This document shows, piece by piece, positions 7,804-17,511 of a stretch of DNA of 64,000 bases (positions within the stretch are counted from its first letter, which is position 1; the number at the start of each line of letters is the position of its first letter). The notes below the pieces were generated by a model, which saw only the letters and a list, made by a program, of their open reading frames with translations, searched no databases and had not been told where the DNA came from. Both the position numbers and the translations under genes were made by a program. The DNA comes from Terriglobus roseus DSM 18391 (lineage in GTDB: Bacteria > Acidobacteriota > Terriglobia > Terriglobales > Acidobacteriaceae), in the NCBI RefSeq assembly GCF_000265425.1, contig NC_018014.1, forward strand, positions 5,146,001 to 5,210,000, written 5' to 3'.

Positions 7804-9642
7804 CTACAACCGGCAGATCAGTAGCTCTCGTTCGTAGACCATCTCCGGTGGCAGGTGGTCATGGAGCAACAGGAAGACCTCCTCGTGTCCCATGACTTCT
7901 TTCTTCCATGTGGCTCGGTCGACATTCTGCAGTTCATTGAACTGTGTCTCCGAGAAGTCCATGCCATCCCAGTTGATGTCGTGGTACTTGGGCGTCCAGC
8001 CGATCGGTGTCTCCTGGCCGCGGACACGACCGCGGGTCCGGTCGACGATCCACTTCAGCACGCGCATGTTTTCGCCAAAGCCAGGCCAGAGGAACTTGCC
8101 GTCCTCGTTCTTGCGGAACCAGTTGACGTGGAAGATGCGCGGCGTCGCGGTCAGCTCACGCTGCATACGCAGCCAGTGCCGGAAGTAGTCGCCCATGTGA
8201 TATCCGCAGAACGGCAGCATCGCCATCGGGTCGCGCCGCACGATACCTACCGTGCCGCCGGCCGCCGCGGTCTGTTCACTGCCCATGGTCGCGCCCACGT
8301 AGACGCCGGCGCTCCAATTGAACGCCTGGTAGACCAGCGGCATGGTCTCGCGACGCCGACCGCCGAAGATGATGGCGCTGATCAGCACGCCCTGCGGGTC
8401 TTCCCAACTCGGGTCGATCGTCGGGCACTGCGCAGCAGGCGCAGTGAACCGGCCGTTGGGATGCGCCGCTGGAGTCTGGCTCTCAGGCGTCCACGCGTTC
8501 CCGCGCCAGTCCAGGCACTCGGCGGGCGGCGCGTCGGTCATGCCCTCCCACCAGATGTCGCCGTTGGGCTCGCCGTTCTCGGTGATCAACGCGACGTTGG
8601 TGAAGATGCTGTTCGAACGCAGCGTCGCCATAGCGTTCGGATTCGTCTTCTCGCTGGTGCCCGGCGCGACGCCGAAGAAGCCTGTCTCAGGATTGATCGC
8701 GCGGAGCTGGCCGGTCGCGTCCGGCTTGATCCAGGCGATGTCATCGCCCACGGTCCACACCTTCCAGCCCTCGAAACCAGCGGGCGGAATCAGCATGGCA
8801 AAGTTGGTCTTCCCGCACGCCGACGGGAAGGCCGCGGCAACATAAGTCTTCTCCGTCGTGCCGTCGTCCTTCTTCGGACTTTCGACACCGACAATGAGCA
8901 TGTGCTCGGCCATCCAGCCTTCGTCACGGCCAATGTTGCTCGCAATACGCAGCGCGAAGCACTTCTTACCCAGCAGCGCGTTGCCGCCGTAGCCCGAGCC
9001 GTATGACCAGATCTCGCGCGTCTCCGGATAGTGAACGATGTACTTGTTATCGTTCTGCGGCCACGAAACGTCCTGCTGGCCCGGCGCGAGCGGCGCGCCC
9101 ACCGAGTGCACGCAAGGCACTACGCGCTTGTAATCCTTGTCGATCTCCGCATACACCGGCAAGCCGATGCGGGCCATGATGCGCATGTTCACCACGGCAT
9201 ACGCCGAGTCCGTCAACTGCACACCGATCTGCGCCATCGGCGATCCGATCGGTCCCATGCTGAACGGCATCACGTACATCGTCCGGCCGCGCATGCAGCC
9301 CTTGAACAGCGTCTTCAGCTTGCGCCGCATCACGAACGGGTCTTCCCAGTTATTCGTCGGCCCCGCAGCATCCTTCGAGAGCGAGCAGATAAACGTGCGG
9401 TCCTCTACGCGGGCAACATCGTTCGGCGAGGAGCGGGCATAGAAGCAGCCAGGCCACTTCACCGGATCCAGCTTGGTAAAGGTGCCCGCAGCCACTAACT
9501 CAGCGCACAGACGATCGTTCTCCTCGGCACTGCCATCCACCCAGTAGATCCGGGCAGGCTCGCAGAGCGCCGCCGTCTTCTCAACCCAACGAATCAAATG
9601 GCGATTCGTCGTCGGTGGTGTATTCATCGCAATCAATTCCAT
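7804..9642 (-). CDS. pckG: Phosphoenolpyruvate carboxykinase, GTP-dependent
   Basis: 612 residues from the ATG at 9642, the usual length for the GTP enzyme. It catalyses oxaloacetate + GTP = PEP + CO2 + GDP, the cytosolic entry to gluconeogenesis. Seen: the kinase-1a loop [10 protein letters not shown] at about 272-281 with the reactive Cys, the kinase-2 motif [23 protein letters not shown], and the guanine-site stretch [20 protein letters not shown]. The frame is open upstream to 9768, but the extra 42 residues match no family member and AAAGAGG lies about 9 nt before the ATG at 9642; a further ATG at 9627 is less well supported. Monocistronic, with its own terminator, and divergent from the large surface-protein gene. 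Confidence 0.95.
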   Translation of the reverse strand: MELIAMNTPPTTNRHLIRWVEKTAALCEPARIYWVDGSAEENDRLCAELVAAGTFTKLDPVKWPGCFYARSSPNDVARVEDRTFICSLSKDAAGPTNNWEDPFVMRRKLKTLFKGCMRGRTMYVMPFSMGPIGSPMAQIGVQLTDSAYAVVNMRIMARIGLPVYAEIDKDYKRVVPCVHSVGAPLAPGQQDVSWPQNDNKYIVHYPETREIWSYGSGYGGNALLGKKCFALRIASNIGRDEGWMAEHMLIVGVESPKKDDGTTEKTYVAAAFPSACGKTNFAMLIPPAGFEGWKVWTVGDDIAWIKPDATGQLRAINPETGFFGVAPGTSEKTNPNAMATLRSNSIFTNVALITENGEPNGDIWWEGMTDAPPAECLDWRGNAWTPESQTPAAHPNGRFTAPAAQCPTIDPSWEDPQGVLISAIIFGGRRRETMPLVYQAFNWSAGVYVGATMGSEQTAAAGGTVGIVRRDPMAMLPFCGYHMGDYFRHWLRMQRELTATPRIFHVNWFRKNEDGKFLWPGFGENMRVLKWIVDRTRGRVRGQETPIGWTPKYHDINWDGMDFSETQFNELQNVDRATWKKEVMGHEEVFLLLHDHLPPEMVYERELLICRL

Positions 9643-9957
9643 GCTGGCCTCTTTAAAAAGATTACTTCTGGAGATACAAGAATTCGTCCGGACAGCGCAG
9701 ATCAAACGATACAAACGACTTGGAGTAACACAGCCTGAGGGGAAAACTAACTCTAAGTCGGGTTTCATCCCCCGGATGAGCCATTTATCAGGCGCCTTGG
9801 TGCATGCGAAACTCTCGTCAGTTCAGTAGGAAGTACTCCTAGAGGCGGCCTTCAAGAAGCGCCCCCAATGTAAGTGCAGTTTCCCCTGTCTCCCTTGTCC
9901 TGCTCCGGTTCCCCAAGCGACCGGTCACGCCAGCCGATTAAAGGAAGTAAATACCCC
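9643..9957. other. Divergent promoter region between pckG and the NHL/Ig surface-protein gene
   Basis: About 315 bp without a gene, moderately AT-rich on the pckG side. It must contain the promoters for both divergent genes, but I could not pick -35/-10 boxes with confidence. A purine-rich AAAGGAAG about 12 nt before the ATG at 9958 is the probable ribosome binding site of the plus-strand gene. Confidence 0.5.
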
Positions 9958-12900
9958 ATGTTGACGAAACCTGTTTCGCAGGTCAGCGCAGATCTGCGCT
10001 CAAAATTCACCGGTATTCTCCGGCAAGCCTCGCTCTTCTGCGCTGCGGTTGCCCTGAGCTGGGCGACGTCCGCTGGTGCGCAGACCAAGGTGCAGCATCT
10101 TCCCGGGTCGGTCGCAGTTGGCATTACCTCCCCAGTCCAGCCGGTCACACTCACGGTGCAAGGCACCGTCGCGTCGATCCGCGTGGTCACGCAGGGGTCG
10201 GCCGGTTTTGACTTTGCAGACGCAGGTGGTGGTTCTTGCACCACCCAATCCTATCTGCTACCCCAGTCGTGCACCGTCAATGTTACGGTGTCACCCGCCG
10301 CCCCCGGCCGCCGCCTGGGCGCCGTGGTCCTGCGTGACAGCGCCAACCGCGTTTTGGCAAGCCAGGCGATCGACATGATGGCGACCGGTCCGCTGGCTGT
10401 GATCCGGCCCGGCATCCTGCAGACCATCGCGGGTAACAACCCGCAATGGCAGTACAGCTCCACCGATGAAGGCGCCCCCGCATACTCCGCGCACATCTTC
10501 CTGCCCAGCGGTGTTGCCATGAATGGCGCCGGCGAGCTCTTCGTCTCCGACTCCGGAAACAACCGCGTGCGCAAGGTCACACCGGCGCCCGCCACCGCCC
10601 CAGCCAAGAGCGACATCACCAAGGGAACGATCGTCACCTACGCAGGTGGCGATGTTGCTACGTCACTCAGCAGCCCCGCCGGTCTGGCCATCGATGGCGC
10701 CGGAAACCTCTACGTCGCAGACAGCGGCAACAACGTCATCCGCCGTATCGACACCAACGGCGTCATGACCACGGTGGCTGGGCAAGTGGCCAACTCCAGC
10801 CCCTACGCGGGAGACGGCCTTCTGGCCACGGCAGCGACTCTTAACGCTCCATGGAGCGTCGCACTCGATCCAGACGGCAATCTCTTCATCGCAGACACAG
10901 GCAACAACGCCGTACGCCGCGTCGATGCGATCACCGGCATCATGACCACGGTGGCGTCCAACCTCAACGCGCCCCGCGCTGTAGTGTTCGATCCCTCCGG
11001 CGTTCTGTACGTCGCCGACTCGGCCGACAACACGGTCCTGCGTGTCAACGCCGACGGCAGCTTCTCCACCTATGTTGGCATCTCGACGCCGCGTGGTGGC
11101 TCCTTCGACGGTGACGGTGGCGCTGCAACCGCAGCCCATCTGAACGGTCCCGCGGCTCTCGCCTTCGATCCCGCCGGCAACCTGTACATCGCCGACTCCG
11201 CCAACAATCGCGTACGCCGCGTTGATGCCCTGTCCAAGCTGATCACCACAGTCGCTGGCAATGGCGGCACGGTCATGGACGACACCGTGATGAACTCGGA
11301 CATTGCTTCCTTCTCCGGCCCGTACGCCCTCTTCCTCGACAACGCAGCGAACCTTTACGTCGGCGATCTCTTTCACAACCGCGTCCGCCAGATCTCGAGC
11401 AACACCGCAGTCCTTACCTACCCGGCCATCCGCGTCACCAAGACCTCTGCGCCGCAGAAGGAGACGCTCGAGAGCGACGGAACAACGGCATTCACGCCAG
11501 GCGATCTGACCGCAGGTAACTCGTCGGTCTTCGACCAGACCGCATTGGATGCCGCCACCACAACCTGCCGCACCGGCAACGCGATCCAGCCCGGCAGCAC
11601 CTGCGTCCTCGGCGTAGAGTTCGCACCCACCGTTGTCAGCGCACCGGGCTCCACCACGCCGGGCAGCTTCACCTTCAAATCCGACGCATCGAACGCGCCC
11701 GACATCGTCTACGTCAGCGGCCAGGTTCTCACAGTTGAGCCCACCGCCATCGCCCTCAGCTCCAACGCAAATCCTTCCGGCCTTGGATCGAGTGTCACTT
11801 TCACCGCGATCGTTGCGGAGACGGACGGCAACAACGGCAACGCCATCCCTACCGGCACCGTAACCTTCACGTACACGAACGGCACAGGCCCGGCGATCCA
11901 GTTGGGTAGCCCCGTTACCCTGGTCGGTGGTGTCGCGAGGACTTCCATAACCACGCTCGCCCTCGGTCAGCACACGATCACCGCCAACTACTCCGGCAAC
12001 AGCACCGACGCCGCCAGCACCGCAAGCCTGTCTCAGAGCATCGTGCAGAACACGGTTCTCACGCTCAGCGCGAATCCGAACCCGTCGTACGCCACCCAGA
12101 CCGTGACCCTCTCCGCGAAGCTCACGGCAAGTACAGGGAATGCGCCCATCGCCGGTGCGACCGTAACCTTCTTCAACGGCACCACGGCGATCGGCACAGC
12201 AGCGACCACGGACGCAAACGGTATCGCCACCACCACTGTGGCTTTCCCTACCGCAACTCCGGCAGGTTCGCCCCTGCCGCTAACCGCCAGCTTTGGCGGT
12301 GACACCAACAATCTGAAGAGCACCTCGAACGTGGTCTCGCAGACGGTTAACGCGACACAGACCACCACGCTGCTCTCTGCATCGCCGAACACGGCCGCTG
12401 TGGGCACGAACGTCACACTGACCGCGACGGTATCCAGCATCAACGGCCCCTTGCCCACCGGCACCGTAACCTTCAAGTCTGGCGCAACCACCCTGGGCAC
12501 AGGAACGCTGGATGCCAACGGCAGCGCATCGCTTGCCACCTCATCCCTGCCACCCGGCCAGAATCCGATCGTCGCCACCTATAGCGGCGACGCCTCTAAC
12601 CTGGGCAGCACTTCGGTTAGCACCGTTGTCACGGTAACCCGCCTCACCACCAACACGATTCTTACTTCCAGCGCACCGAACTCCAATGCAGGATCGACGC
12701 TGAACCTGACCGCCAACGTAACGTTGGGCGCGGGACAGACCGCTGTCGGCGCCATCAGCGGCATCGTCACTTTCTATGACGGTGCAACCGTCATCGGCAG
12801 TCAGCAGGTCGTCAACGGTGTGGCGGTACTGACCACCACTAACCTCAAGGTCGGAACGCACAACCTGACGGCAAGCTACAGCGGCAACACCAACTACGAC

Positions 12901-15468
12901 GTCAGCACCTCGGCACCGATCGTGCAGACGGTACAGACCTCCAGCTCGACCACGGTGCTCAGTGTGAGTTCCGCCACAGCCGCCGGCGGTAAGCCTGTCA
13001 CACTGACGGCGACGGTCAACACAGCCGGCGTCAAAGCAACCGGCAACGTCACCTTCACGGATGGCGCGACGGTACTTGGAACGGTTGCGCTCAACTCCAA
13101 CGCAGTCGCTTCCTTGACCGTGACGACACTCCCGGTTGGCCAGCACAACATTGTCGCCACTTACAACGGCGATCCGGATTACAACGTCAGCGCATCCAGC
13201 ACGTCCACGGTAAGCGTCTCGATCGGCAACACCGCCCTTGCATTGACCGGAACGCCCGGCTCAGCCACCTACAGCGCGGCCATCACCCTGACCGCCACGA
13301 TGACCAGCGACGGTGCGCTTCCCTCGAACCCGACTGTTACGCTGACGGATAACGGTGCTCCGCTAACGAGTGTTACCATCTCGGCCGCGGGCAATGCATC
13401 CTTCGTCACCTCGACACTCAGCGTTGGCACGCACACCATCGTCGCGCAGTACGCCGGTGACCCCAACAACGCTGCGGCCCAGTCGCAGAGCGTAACGATC
13501 ACCATCGAGGCTGCCAGGACGACCACCAGCCTCACCAGCAGCAACCCGGCATCGACCTTCGGCGATACCGTTACGCTGCAGGCGACCGTTGCCAGCCCCA
13601 ACGCCAACCTGACCGGCACCGTTACCTTCCAGGAGGGCAGCACCAACCTGGGCACGGTTGCCATCAACTCAGCCGGTGTCGCTTCGCTGCCGATCTCTAA
13701 CTTCTCGGTTGCACAGCACAGCATCGTCGCCATCTACAGCGGCGACAGCACCCACTCCACCAGCACCTCGGCTGTGCTGAACCAGTCGGTGGTCGCTCCC
13801 ACGAACATCTCCCTCAGTTCCAGCACCAATCCTGCCATCGGCGGCAATGCGGTCACCTTCACGGCGCAGGTTGCCGGTGCAGCAGCCAACAGTGGTGTGA
13901 CAGCGGCTCCCACGGGAACCATGATCTTTCATGAGGGCGCAACCGTCCTCGGCACCGTCGCTCTCAACGGCGCAGGCGCTGCTTCCCTCACCACATCGTC
14001 CCTCACCGTGGGTTCGCACAACATCGTTGCAACGTACAGCGGTGACGTGCGGTATGGCGGCAATGACTCTGCCATACTGACCCAGGTCATTCGCAACGCC
14101 AGCTCGCAGAGCGTACTGACCACCAGTGCCAACCCCTCCGTCTTCGCTGCGCCGCTGACCCTGACGGTCCGCGTCACCGGCAACGGTGGAGCACCGACCG
14201 GTAACGTGAACTTCCTGGACGGTACCACCACCATCGGCCAGGCAGCACTCAACGCTGGCACGGCCGTCTTCACCACCAGCTCACTGGCTCCTGGCATCCA
14301 CTCGCTGTCGGCCATTTACGTCGGCGACAGCAACAATTCCGCCTCGACCACCGTTGCGGTGAATCAGCAGGTACAGCAGATCACGCAGATCGCAGTCGTC
14401 AGCAGCAGCAACCCCGCGCTGACACTGGATCGCCCAACCCTGACGGCGACGGTACGCACCGTCACCGGCGCCTTTGCAACGGGTAACGTCCGCTTCACCG
14501 ATGGCACCGTGGTTCTGGGTACGTCGGCGCTCACCGGCGGTGTGGCAACGTTGGTCCCCAACGCCTTCACCGCGGGCACGCACAGCATCACCGTGGCCTA
14601 CTCGGGCGATACGTCGGATCTGCCGTCCGTGTCTCCGGCACTGCAACTGATCGTGAACCTTCGCCCAACCCAGAACACCGTCACCGCCACCCTGCCCACA
14701 ACACTTAGCGGCGGCGTCCTGACCCTTATCTCCGTGCTGAAGTATGACGGTCCTGTCTCGCCCACCGGCGTGACAACCTTCAGCACCGCAACCGGTGTCA
14801 TCGGTAGCGCAAGCGTCGGCGCCAACGGCATCGCAACGCTCAACGTCCAGGGCTCTGCGATCCCCGGCAAGATCACGGCAACCTACAGCGGTGATGCTTC
14901 CTACTCCGCATCGACATCACAACCCACAGACATCACGACCGCTTCCGCAACCAACTTCACCCTGTCGGTCACACCCACGACCTTCACCGTGGCCAGCTCC
15001 AAGTACGTCGTATCCCAGATCACCCTTCACTCCAACGATGGCTTCTCGGACACCATCAACCTTGGCTGCGGCGGCATGCCGTATGCCGCAACCTGCACCT
15101 TTGACCATGACAGCATCAAGCTGCCGGCTAACGGTACCGTCACGGTGAAGGTCACCATCGACACCGGAGCACCGCTGACCTCTGGAGGCCAGTCCTCAGC
15201 AAGCGTGCAGACAACGCGCGGCACCTCTGCCCTGGCACTGTTACCCGCGGGCGCGGTACTGATCCTGCTGGCCTTCGGACGCCGTAAGCGCAACGTACCC
15301 GCACTGTTGCTCCTCTTGCTTGCCTCGGCTCTGCTGCCCGTCATGGGCTGCGGCACCATCAACCAGAAGAGCACGCCGGCCGGCGCTTACAACCTGGCGA
15401 TCAGTGCCGTCGGCCAGGGCACAGGCGTCACGCTCTCGCAGGTCATCAGCATGACGGTGACTCAGTGA
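9958..15468 (+). CDS. Giant secreted NHL-repeat and Ig-like-repeat surface protein
   Basis: 1836 residues from the ATG at 9958 (a GTG at 9874 would add 28 residues ahead of the signal peptide). Seen in order: an export signal (SLFCAAVALSWATSAGAQ); six NHL-type repeats at about 180-475 (units like NLYVADSGNNVIRRID), likely one beta-propeller; an HYDIN/choice-of-anchor-like segment with cysteines; eleven Ig-like repeats of the Big_3_5 type at about 595-1650, each with GTVTF...G..LGT...L..G.A.....L..G.H.I.A.YSGD; then a C-terminal module of a hydrophobic helix, GRRKR, a second hydrophobic helix ending in MGCG, and a beta-like tail. Such proteins are probably adhesins or matrix proteins of the cell surface. 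The stop overlaps the next gene's GTG by 4 bp. Function is inferred from architecture only. Confidence 0.88.
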   Translation: MLTKPVSQVSADLRSKFTGILRQASLFCAAVALSWATSAGAQTKVQHLPGSVAVGITSPVQPVTLTVQGTVASIRVVTQGSAGFDFADAGGGSCTTQSYLLPQSCTVNVTVSPAAPGRRLGAVVLRDSANRVLASQAIDMMATGPLAVIRPGILQTIAGNNPQWQYSSTDEGAPAYSAHIFLPSGVAMNGAGELFVSDSGNNRVRKVTPAPATAPAKSDITKGTIVTYAGGDVATSLSSPAGLAIDGAGNLYVADSGNNVIRRIDTNGVMTTVAGQVANSSPYAGDGLLATAATLNAPWSVALDPDGNLFIADTGNNAVRRVDAITGIMTTVASNLNAPRAVVFDPSGVLYVADSADNTVLRVNADGSFSTYVGISTPRGGSFDGDGGAATAAHLNGPAALAFDPAGNLYIADSANNRVRRVDALSKLITTVAGNGGTVMDDTVMNSDIASFSGPYALFLDNAANLYVGDLFHNRVRQISSNTAVLTYPAIRVTKTSAPQKETLESDGTTAFTPGDLTAGNSSVFDQTALDAATTTCRTGNAIQPGSTCVLGVEFAPTVVSAPGSTTPGSFTFKSDASNAPDIVYVSGQVLTVEPTAIALSSNANPSGLGSSVTFTAIVAETDGNNGNAIPTGTVTFTYTNGTGPAIQLGSPVTLVGGVARTSITTLALGQHTITANYSGNSTDAASTASLSQSIVQNTVLTLSANPNPSYATQTVTLSAKLTASTGNAPIAGATVTFFNGTTAIGTAATTDANGIATTTVAFPTATPAGSPLPLTASFGGDTNNLKSTSNVVSQTVNATQTTTLLSASPNTAAVGTNVTLTATVSSINGPLPTGTVTFKSGATTLGTGTLDANGSASLATSSLPPGQNPIVATYSGDASNLGSTSVSTVVTVTRLTTNTILTSSAPNSNAGSTLNLTANVTLGAGQTAVGAISGIVTFYDGATVIGSQQVVNGVAVLTTTNLKVGTHNLTASYSGNTNYDVSTSAPIVQTVQTSSSTTVLSVSSATAAGGKPVTLTATVNTAGVKATGNVTFTDGATVLGTVALNSNAVASLTVTTLPVGQHNIVATYNGDPDYNVSASSTSTVSVSIGNTALALTGTPGSATYSAAITLTATMTSDGALPSNPTVTLTDNGAPLTSVTISAAGNASFVTSTLSVGTHTIVAQYAGDPNNAAAQSQSVTITIEAARTTTSLTSSNPASTFGDTVTLQATVASPNANLTGTVTFQEGSTNLGTVAINSAGVASLPISNFSVAQHSIVAIYSGDSTHSTSTSAVLNQSVVAPTNISLSSSTNPAIGGNAVTFTAQVAGAAANSGVTAAPTGTMIFHEGATVLGTVALNGAGAASLTTSSLTVGSHNIVATYSGDVRYGGNDSAILTQVIRNASSQSVLTTSANPSVFAAPLTLTVRVTGNGGAPTGNVNFLDGTTTIGQAALNAGTAVFTTSSLAPGIHSLSAIYVGDSNNSASTTVAVNQQVQQITQIAVVSSSNPALTLDRPTLTATVRTVTGAFATGNVRFTDGTVVLGTSALTGGVATLVPNAFTAGTHSITVAYSGDTSDLPSVSPALQLIVNLRPTQNTVTATLPTTLSGGVLTLISVLKYDGPVSPTGVTTFSTATGVIGSASVGANGIATLNVQGSAIPGKITATYSGDASYSASTSQPTDITTASATNFTLSVTPTTFTVASSKYVVSQITLHSNDGFSDTINLGCGGMPYAATCTFDHDSIKLPANGTVTVKVTIDTGAPLTSGGQSSASVQTTRGTSALALLPAGAVLILLAFGRRKRNVPALLLLLLASALLPVMGCGTINQKSTPAGAYNLAISAVGQGTGVTLSQVISMTVTQ

Positions 15469-16031
15469 TCACTGTGCTCCGTAAGCACCGCCAACGCCTC
15501 CTCGCGCTCTTCGCCGCCGTGGCTCTCACCATCACGGCGGCGGGCACCGCCACCGGACAGGCCAAGCCTGCAGGCGTTGGGCCTGGCCTCTACACCACCG
15601 TCGGTATCGCTGGCTCCGTCTACCGCAGCGACTACGGCAAGCTGACCTTCTTCGCACCGACGATCTACATCGATGCCAACATCCATCGCTATGTCGGTAT
15701 CGAGGCAGAAGCCCGCTTCCTGCGCTACGGCGGCAAAAACGGTGTTACGCAGGACACCTATCTTATCGGCCCGAAGTACAGCTTCAAGCCCGAGGGCTGG
15801 GTGCCGTACGTGAAGATGCCAGTCGGCCTCGGCCGCATGAAGTTCCCCTACGACCTCGCCACTGGCAACTACTTTGTGCTGGCGCCCGGCGGCGGCCTGG
15901 AGTACTGGACACACAACGACAACATCCACATCCGAGTCGTCGACGTCGAGTACCAGATGTGGCCGCAGTTCACCTTCGGCACGCTCCATCCCTACGGCGT
16001 AAGCGCCGGTGTCAGCTTCCGCATCTGGTAG
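15465..16031 (+). CDS. Outer-membrane beta-barrel protein, translationally coupled to the surface protein
   Basis: 188 residues starting at a GTG that overlaps the preceding TGA (GTGA). A signal peptide (LLALFAAVALTITAAGTATG) is followed by alternating polar/apolar strands ending in GVSAGVSFRIW, an aromatic C-terminus typical of outer-membrane barrels. Conserved features resemble small OmpA/OmpW-like acidobacterial porin-family proteins (YVGIEAEARFLRYGG). Coupling to the giant Ig-repeat protein suggests that the barrel may anchor or help display it; that is inference. A near-perfect hairpin terminator follows. Confidence 0.8.
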   Translation: MITVLRKHRQRLLALFAAVALTITAAGTATGQAKPAGVGPGLYTTVGIAGSVYRSDYGKLTFFAPTIYIDANIHRYVGIEAEARFLRYGGKNGVTQDTYLIGPKYSFKPEGWVPYVKMPVGLGRMKFPYDLATGNYFVLAPGGGLEYWTHNDNIHIRVVDVEYQMWPQFTFGTLHPYGVSAGVSFRIW

Positions 16032-16044
16032 AGAGCAGCAGACA

Positions 16045-16072
16045 GGGGACCGGCGCTTCAGCGCCGATCCCC
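16045..16072. terminator. Hairpin terminator between convergent genes
   Basis: GGGGACCGGCGC-TTCA-GCGCCGATCCCC forms a 12-bp stem with a single mismatch, 13 bp after the barrel-gene stop and 44 bp before the end of the minus-strand aminotransferase. No strong T-run is visible on either side, so it may act in both directions but weakly. Confidence 0.6.
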
Positions 16073-16115
16073 TCCACCGAACAAGAGATGGTCATTATCC
16101 GGCAGGCAGGCGGCC

Positions 16116-17462
16116 TCAAGAAGTCACACATTGCTCATCCGCCATCGCCAGATGCTTATCCAGCAGCGCTACTCCAAAATCGATCTGCTCCTTCGAAACA
16201 ATCAGGGGCGGAGCAATGACAAAGTGCGATACCCACGACTGCACCGTCATCCCATCCGCCACACACTTCCCAGCAATCTGATCCACAAGCAAGGCCTTGC
16301 CACTGACCTTGTCGGCATAGGTGGCAAACGGCTCCTTGGTCGCGCGATTTTTCACCAGGTCCAGCGCCCAGAACAGCCCCTTGCCGCGCACCTCGCCAAC
16401 GCAGACATGCCTCGTCTGCAGCTCTCGTAGCTTCTCGCCCAGATAGAGCCCAAGCTCCGCAGACCGCTCCACGAGTCCAAGCCGTTGCATCTCCTTGATG
16501 GTCGCTACGGCGGGCTTCAGCGTAATCGGATGCGCCTCATAGGTGTGGCCGTGCGAGAAGTAATGGTCGTCAAAGTACGCGGCAATCTTCTCGTTCGTAG
16601 CGCACAATCCCAGCGGAACATAGGCACTCGTAATGCCCTTCGCAGTCACCAGGATATCGGGCGCAACACCCCAGTGCTCCATCGCGAACCACTTTCCGGT
16701 ACGACCCCATCCACTCATCACCTCGTCCGCAATCAGCAACACGTTGTGCTTCGTGCAGATCTCGCGCAACCGAGGCATGTACCCCTCAGGCGGAACGATG
16801 ACACCATTCGTTCCAACGATCGGCTCCACGATCACTGCGGCAACATCGCTCTCATTCACGATCATGTGCTCGATGTAATTCGCGCACGCATTCCCGCAGT
16901 TGGCTGCGGCATGACCCAGCGGGCAGCGATAGCAGAAGGCCTCCGGCGCAAAGATGACACCGGGCAGCTTACCCGCAGGCTCCATCGCCCAGCGACGCGG
17001 ATCGCCCGTTGCCGCAATCGATCCCGACGTCGACCCGTGATAGCTGCGGTACCGCGCAATGATCTTGTTCTTACCCGTATACATACGCGCGATCTTGAAC
17101 GCAGCCTCATTGGCTTCCGTGCCGCTCGTCGTAAAGAAGAACTTATTCAGCCCCTGCGGCAACACCTCCAGCAACAACTGCGAAAGCTCCGCTCGAGCCG
17201 TCGTCGCATATCCGGGCATCGCATAGGCAAGCTGTTGTGCCTGTTCCGCGATCGCAGCAATTACCGCCGCGTTCTTGTGCCCAAGGTTCGAACACATCAA
17301 CTGCGAACTGAAATCGAGATAACGCTTACCGTCGCCGTCGATAATCTCGCAGCCCTCGGCATCCACCACATGCATCGGCATCCAGCCCTTTTGAAAACGC
17401 CACGTGCCGTAGTTCAGCGTGCGTGTAAGGTCGACAACTTCCTGCGATGTAAGTTCTGCCAT
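16116..17462 (-). CDS. Class III PLP-dependent aminotransferase, probable beta-alanine (omega-amino acid) aminotransferase
   Basis: 448 residues, full length for class III. Seen: TSGTEANEAAFKIAR (cofactor phosphate region), RYRSYHGSTSGSIAATGD, LIADEVMSGWGRTGKW with the catalytic Asp, and VTAKGITSAYVPLG with the Schiff-base Lys. A Cys-containing stretch CYRCPLGHAAANCGNAC resembles taurine/beta-alanine-pyruvate aminotransferases. It is the last gene of the pyrimidine-degradation operon, 49 bp after dihydropyrimidinase; transamination of beta-alanine (or 3-aminoisobutyrate) to malonate semialdehyde would complete that pathway. Substrate is inferred from context; family membership is clear. Confidence 0.9.
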   Translation of the reverse strand: MAELTSQEVVDLTRTLNYGTWRFQKGWMPMHVVDAEGCEIIDGDGKRYLDFSSQLMCSNLGHKNAAVIAAIAEQAQQLAYAMPGYATTARAELSQLLLEVLPQGLNKFFFTTSGTEANEAAFKIARMYTGKNKIIARYRSYHGSTSGSIAATGDPRRWAMEPAGKLPGVIFAPEAFCYRCPLGHAAANCGNACANYIEHMIVNESDVAAVIVEPIVGTNGVIVPPEGYMPRLREICTKHNVLLIADEVMSGWGRTGKWFAMEHWGVAPDILVTAKGITSAYVPLGLCATNEKIAAYFDDHYFSHGHTYEAHPITLKPAVATIKEMQRLGLVERSAELGLYLGEKLRELQTRHVCVGEVRGKGLFWALDLVKNRATKEPFATYADKVSGKALLVDQIAGKCVADGMTVQSWVSHFVIAPPLIVSKEQIDFGVALLDKHLAMADEQCVTS

Positions 17463-17511
17463 GATTGCTATCCCTGTGCTTTGTTGGGGTGCACTACGAT
17501 CTCAAGCGCTC

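Noticed and set aside
10663-11973. A 436-codon minus-strand frame inside the NHL-repeat gene
   Set aside because: Mirror of the repeat-rich coding sequence; Gly/Arg-rich nonsense composition.
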